This document shows, one piece after another, positions 4,998 through 6,145 of a DNA stretch of 6,145 bases. The stretch lies in contig JACPXA010000229.1 of NCBI GenBank assembly GCA_016196785.1, forward strand, positions 1 to 6,145. The letters run 5' to 3'. Numbering within the stretch: position 1 is the first letter of the stretch; the number at the start of each line of letters is the position of its first letter. This stretch comes from Elusimicrobiota bacterium (lineage in GTDB: Bacteria; Elusimicrobiota; Elusimicrobia; 2-01-FULL-59-12; JACPXA01). The position numbers were made by a program, and so were the translations under genes. Below the pieces are notes generated by a model that searched no databases, was not told the DNA's origin, and saw only the letters and a program-made list of their open reading frames with translations.

Positions 4998-6145
4998 ATG
5001 AAAAAGATCATTAAGGCAACTACGTCCCTGTGGGTGGTGGCGGGGGTGCTGGGGCTGGCGACGTTTGTCCATCTCTATGACCGCGCCTTCCCAGAAGCTG
5101 CCATCCAGTTTGCGAAATCCCGCGGCGAAATCCTTGGCCAGGCCAAGCGCTTCCTGGAAGCGCAACGACCGTCGCTCGAAGGCTACTCTGAGAGTCTCAT
5201 TTTCACCAACGATGCCCAGGCTCGCATCTTCCTGGAACGGACCCTCGGCTTGACGGAAGCCAATGCGCTGACCCGCACCCGCGTCAAGGTCTGGGCGTGG
5301 CAAGGGCGATGGTTTCGTCCGCTCCACAAAGAAGAATATCAGGTCTCTATTGCCCCCGATGGTGAACTCATTGGATACACGCACCTTGTGGAGGAGGCCA
5401 CCCCCGGGACGTACCTAGAGGCTGACGCCGCTCAAGCGTTGGCGGTCCAATGGCTTGCCGAGCATCTCGGTCTGGACATTTCCGGGTATCAACTCATTGA
5501 TGAAGATTACACGGAACGCCCCCATCGCAGCGACCATACCTTCGTGTGGGAAGAACCAGGGTTCAACGTGCAGGGAGCCACGTATCGGACCAGAGTCACC
5601 GTGGCCGGCGATCAGGTCGTTGAGTTTTCCAAGTTTCTCAAAGTCCCGGAACGCTGGATCCAACAGTACACGCAAGAGCAGTCCAAGGGGTATGTGACCA
5701 CCGTCCTGCTGACCGGTGGCTATGGTCTCTTAGGAATCGCGGTCCTGTGGGTGTTCCTAGGGGCGCTCAAGCGCCAACTCCCGAAGTGGCGGTTGGCGGC
5801 CTGCGTGGCGGGTGGGTTGGCGATGGTGCAGATCTCCAGTACCCTGAACGCCTGGCCGCTCGCCAAACATGGGCTTCAGACCACGCAAGGCATGGGGAGC
5901 GCCTATGTCTGGCTGGTGACCCAGGCGATCCTGACCGGCTTGACGACGGCCTTGCAGGTGGGAATCACCGCCATCGCTGGCTGGTTCTTGGCCCAACAGG
6001 TGTGGGGGAAAGGACCAGCAGCCCAGCTTATCCCTGCCTTCACGCGCCAGGGGACAAGGAGCTTATTGCAATCAACCGTCGTGGGATATGGTTTGGCGGG
6101 CGTGCATCTGGCGTATGTCAGCGTATTCTATCTGGCGTCGTTCCG
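4998..6145 (+). CDS. Membrane protein with large extracytoplasmic N-terminal domain; probable CPBP-family (CAAX protease-like) protein, partial at window edge
   Basis: 382 residues are visible with no stop. An N-terminal signal anchor (about 9-25) leads into a roughly 200-residue extracytoplasmic region. This contains a VKVWAWQGRWFRPLHKEEY segment (96-114), a beta-rich PepSY-like stretch (VSIAPDGELIGYTHLVEE, 116-133), an Ala-rich helix (142-158) and a second similar strand set (about 164-215). Membrane segments follow at about 232-256, 264-282, 301-335 (probably two) and 354-382. I remember long CPBP intramembrane protease-like proteins from Acidobacteria and related groups with this N-terminal layout. 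Their catalytic EExxxR and His motifs would lie beyond the window, so enzymatic function cannot be checked. The start MKKIIK has only a weak purine-rich ribosome site (AAGAG). It is divergent from the efflux operon, and a link to metal resistance is unproven. Confidence 0.6.
   Translation, partial: MKKIIKATTSLWVVAGVLGLATFVHLYDRAFPEAAIQFAKSRGEILGQAKRFLEAQRPSLEGYSESLIFTNDAQARIFLERTLGLTEANALTRTRVKVWAWQGRWFRPLHKEEYQVSIAPDGELIGYTHLVEEATPGTYLEADAAQALAVQWLAEHLGLDISGYQLIDEDYTERPHRSDHTFVWEEPGFNVQGATYRTRVTVAGDQVVEFSKFLKVPERWIQQYTQEQSKGYVTTVLLTGGYGLLGIAVLWVFLGALKRQLPKWRLAACVAGGLAMVQISSTLNAWPLAKHGLQTTQGMGSAYVWLVTQAILTGLTTALQVGITAIAGWFLAQQVWGKGPAAQLIPAFTRQGTRSLLQSTVVGYGLAGVHLAYVSVFYLASF

Noticed and set aside
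4947..5384. Minus-strand frame of 145 codons upstream of the operon, considered as the missing sigma factor
   Set aside because: The translation has no sigma region 2 or 4 features and lies opposite the well-formed plus-strand membrane protein. It also ends before the operon in another frame.

Overview
This window holds most of a heavy-metal efflux operon on the minus strand and the start of one divergent gene on the plus strand. By eye the DNA is moderately GC-rich, and start sites carry clear AGGAGG-type Shine-Dalgarno sequences. The protein styles fit a Gram-negative bacterium with an outer membrane: a CusA-type RND pump, a lipoprotein adaptor carrying a CxMH/CxxCGM metal-binding domain, and a TolC-like outer membrane channel. 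The gene order and short adaptor resemble what I remember from Nitrospirota, NC10 and 'deltaproteobacterial' lineages. That placement is an impression, not a result.

Layout, read in the direction of the operon from right to left: a small membrane protein resembling an anti-sigma factor (4876-4544); a membrane-anchored periplasmic metal-sensor-like protein with a cysteine-rich tail (4532-3987); a CusC/TolC-type outer membrane factor (3990-2518); a CusB-type periplasmic adaptor (2509-1418); and a CusA-type RND permease (1405-1, cut by the window edge after 468 residues). Gaps are 8-12 nt, or a 4-nt ATGA overlap. At two junctions the TAG stop lies inside the next gene's Shine-Dalgarno. One polycistronic, translationally coupled message is therefore very likely.

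Inferred working model: CusA uses the proton gradient to move Cu(I) or Ag(I) out of the periplasm or inner membrane, CusB gates and links, and CusC forms the exit duct. The two leading small proteins would sense periplasmic metal and control transcription. No sigma factor gene is present at the operon head, although one would be expected beside an anti-sigma-like gene.

On the plus strand, after a 121-bp divergent intergenic region with a CCTTGCAAGG palindrome, a membrane protein begins at 4998 and runs off the window. It has an N-terminal anchor, a large extracytoplasmic region and then several membrane segments. It resembles large CPBP (CAAX protease-like) membrane proteins with an added N-terminal domain, but the catalytic part is not in view.

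The most unusual features are the roughly 65-residue extension before the signal peptide of the outer membrane factor, whose DNA (with the adjoining linker) is dense in short inverted repeats; the shortened lipoyl region of CusB; the partial loss of the CusA methionine relay; the cysteine-rich tail of the sensor; and the apparently orphan anti-sigma-like gene. I see no RNA genes, CRISPR arrays, insertion sequences or convincing terminators.
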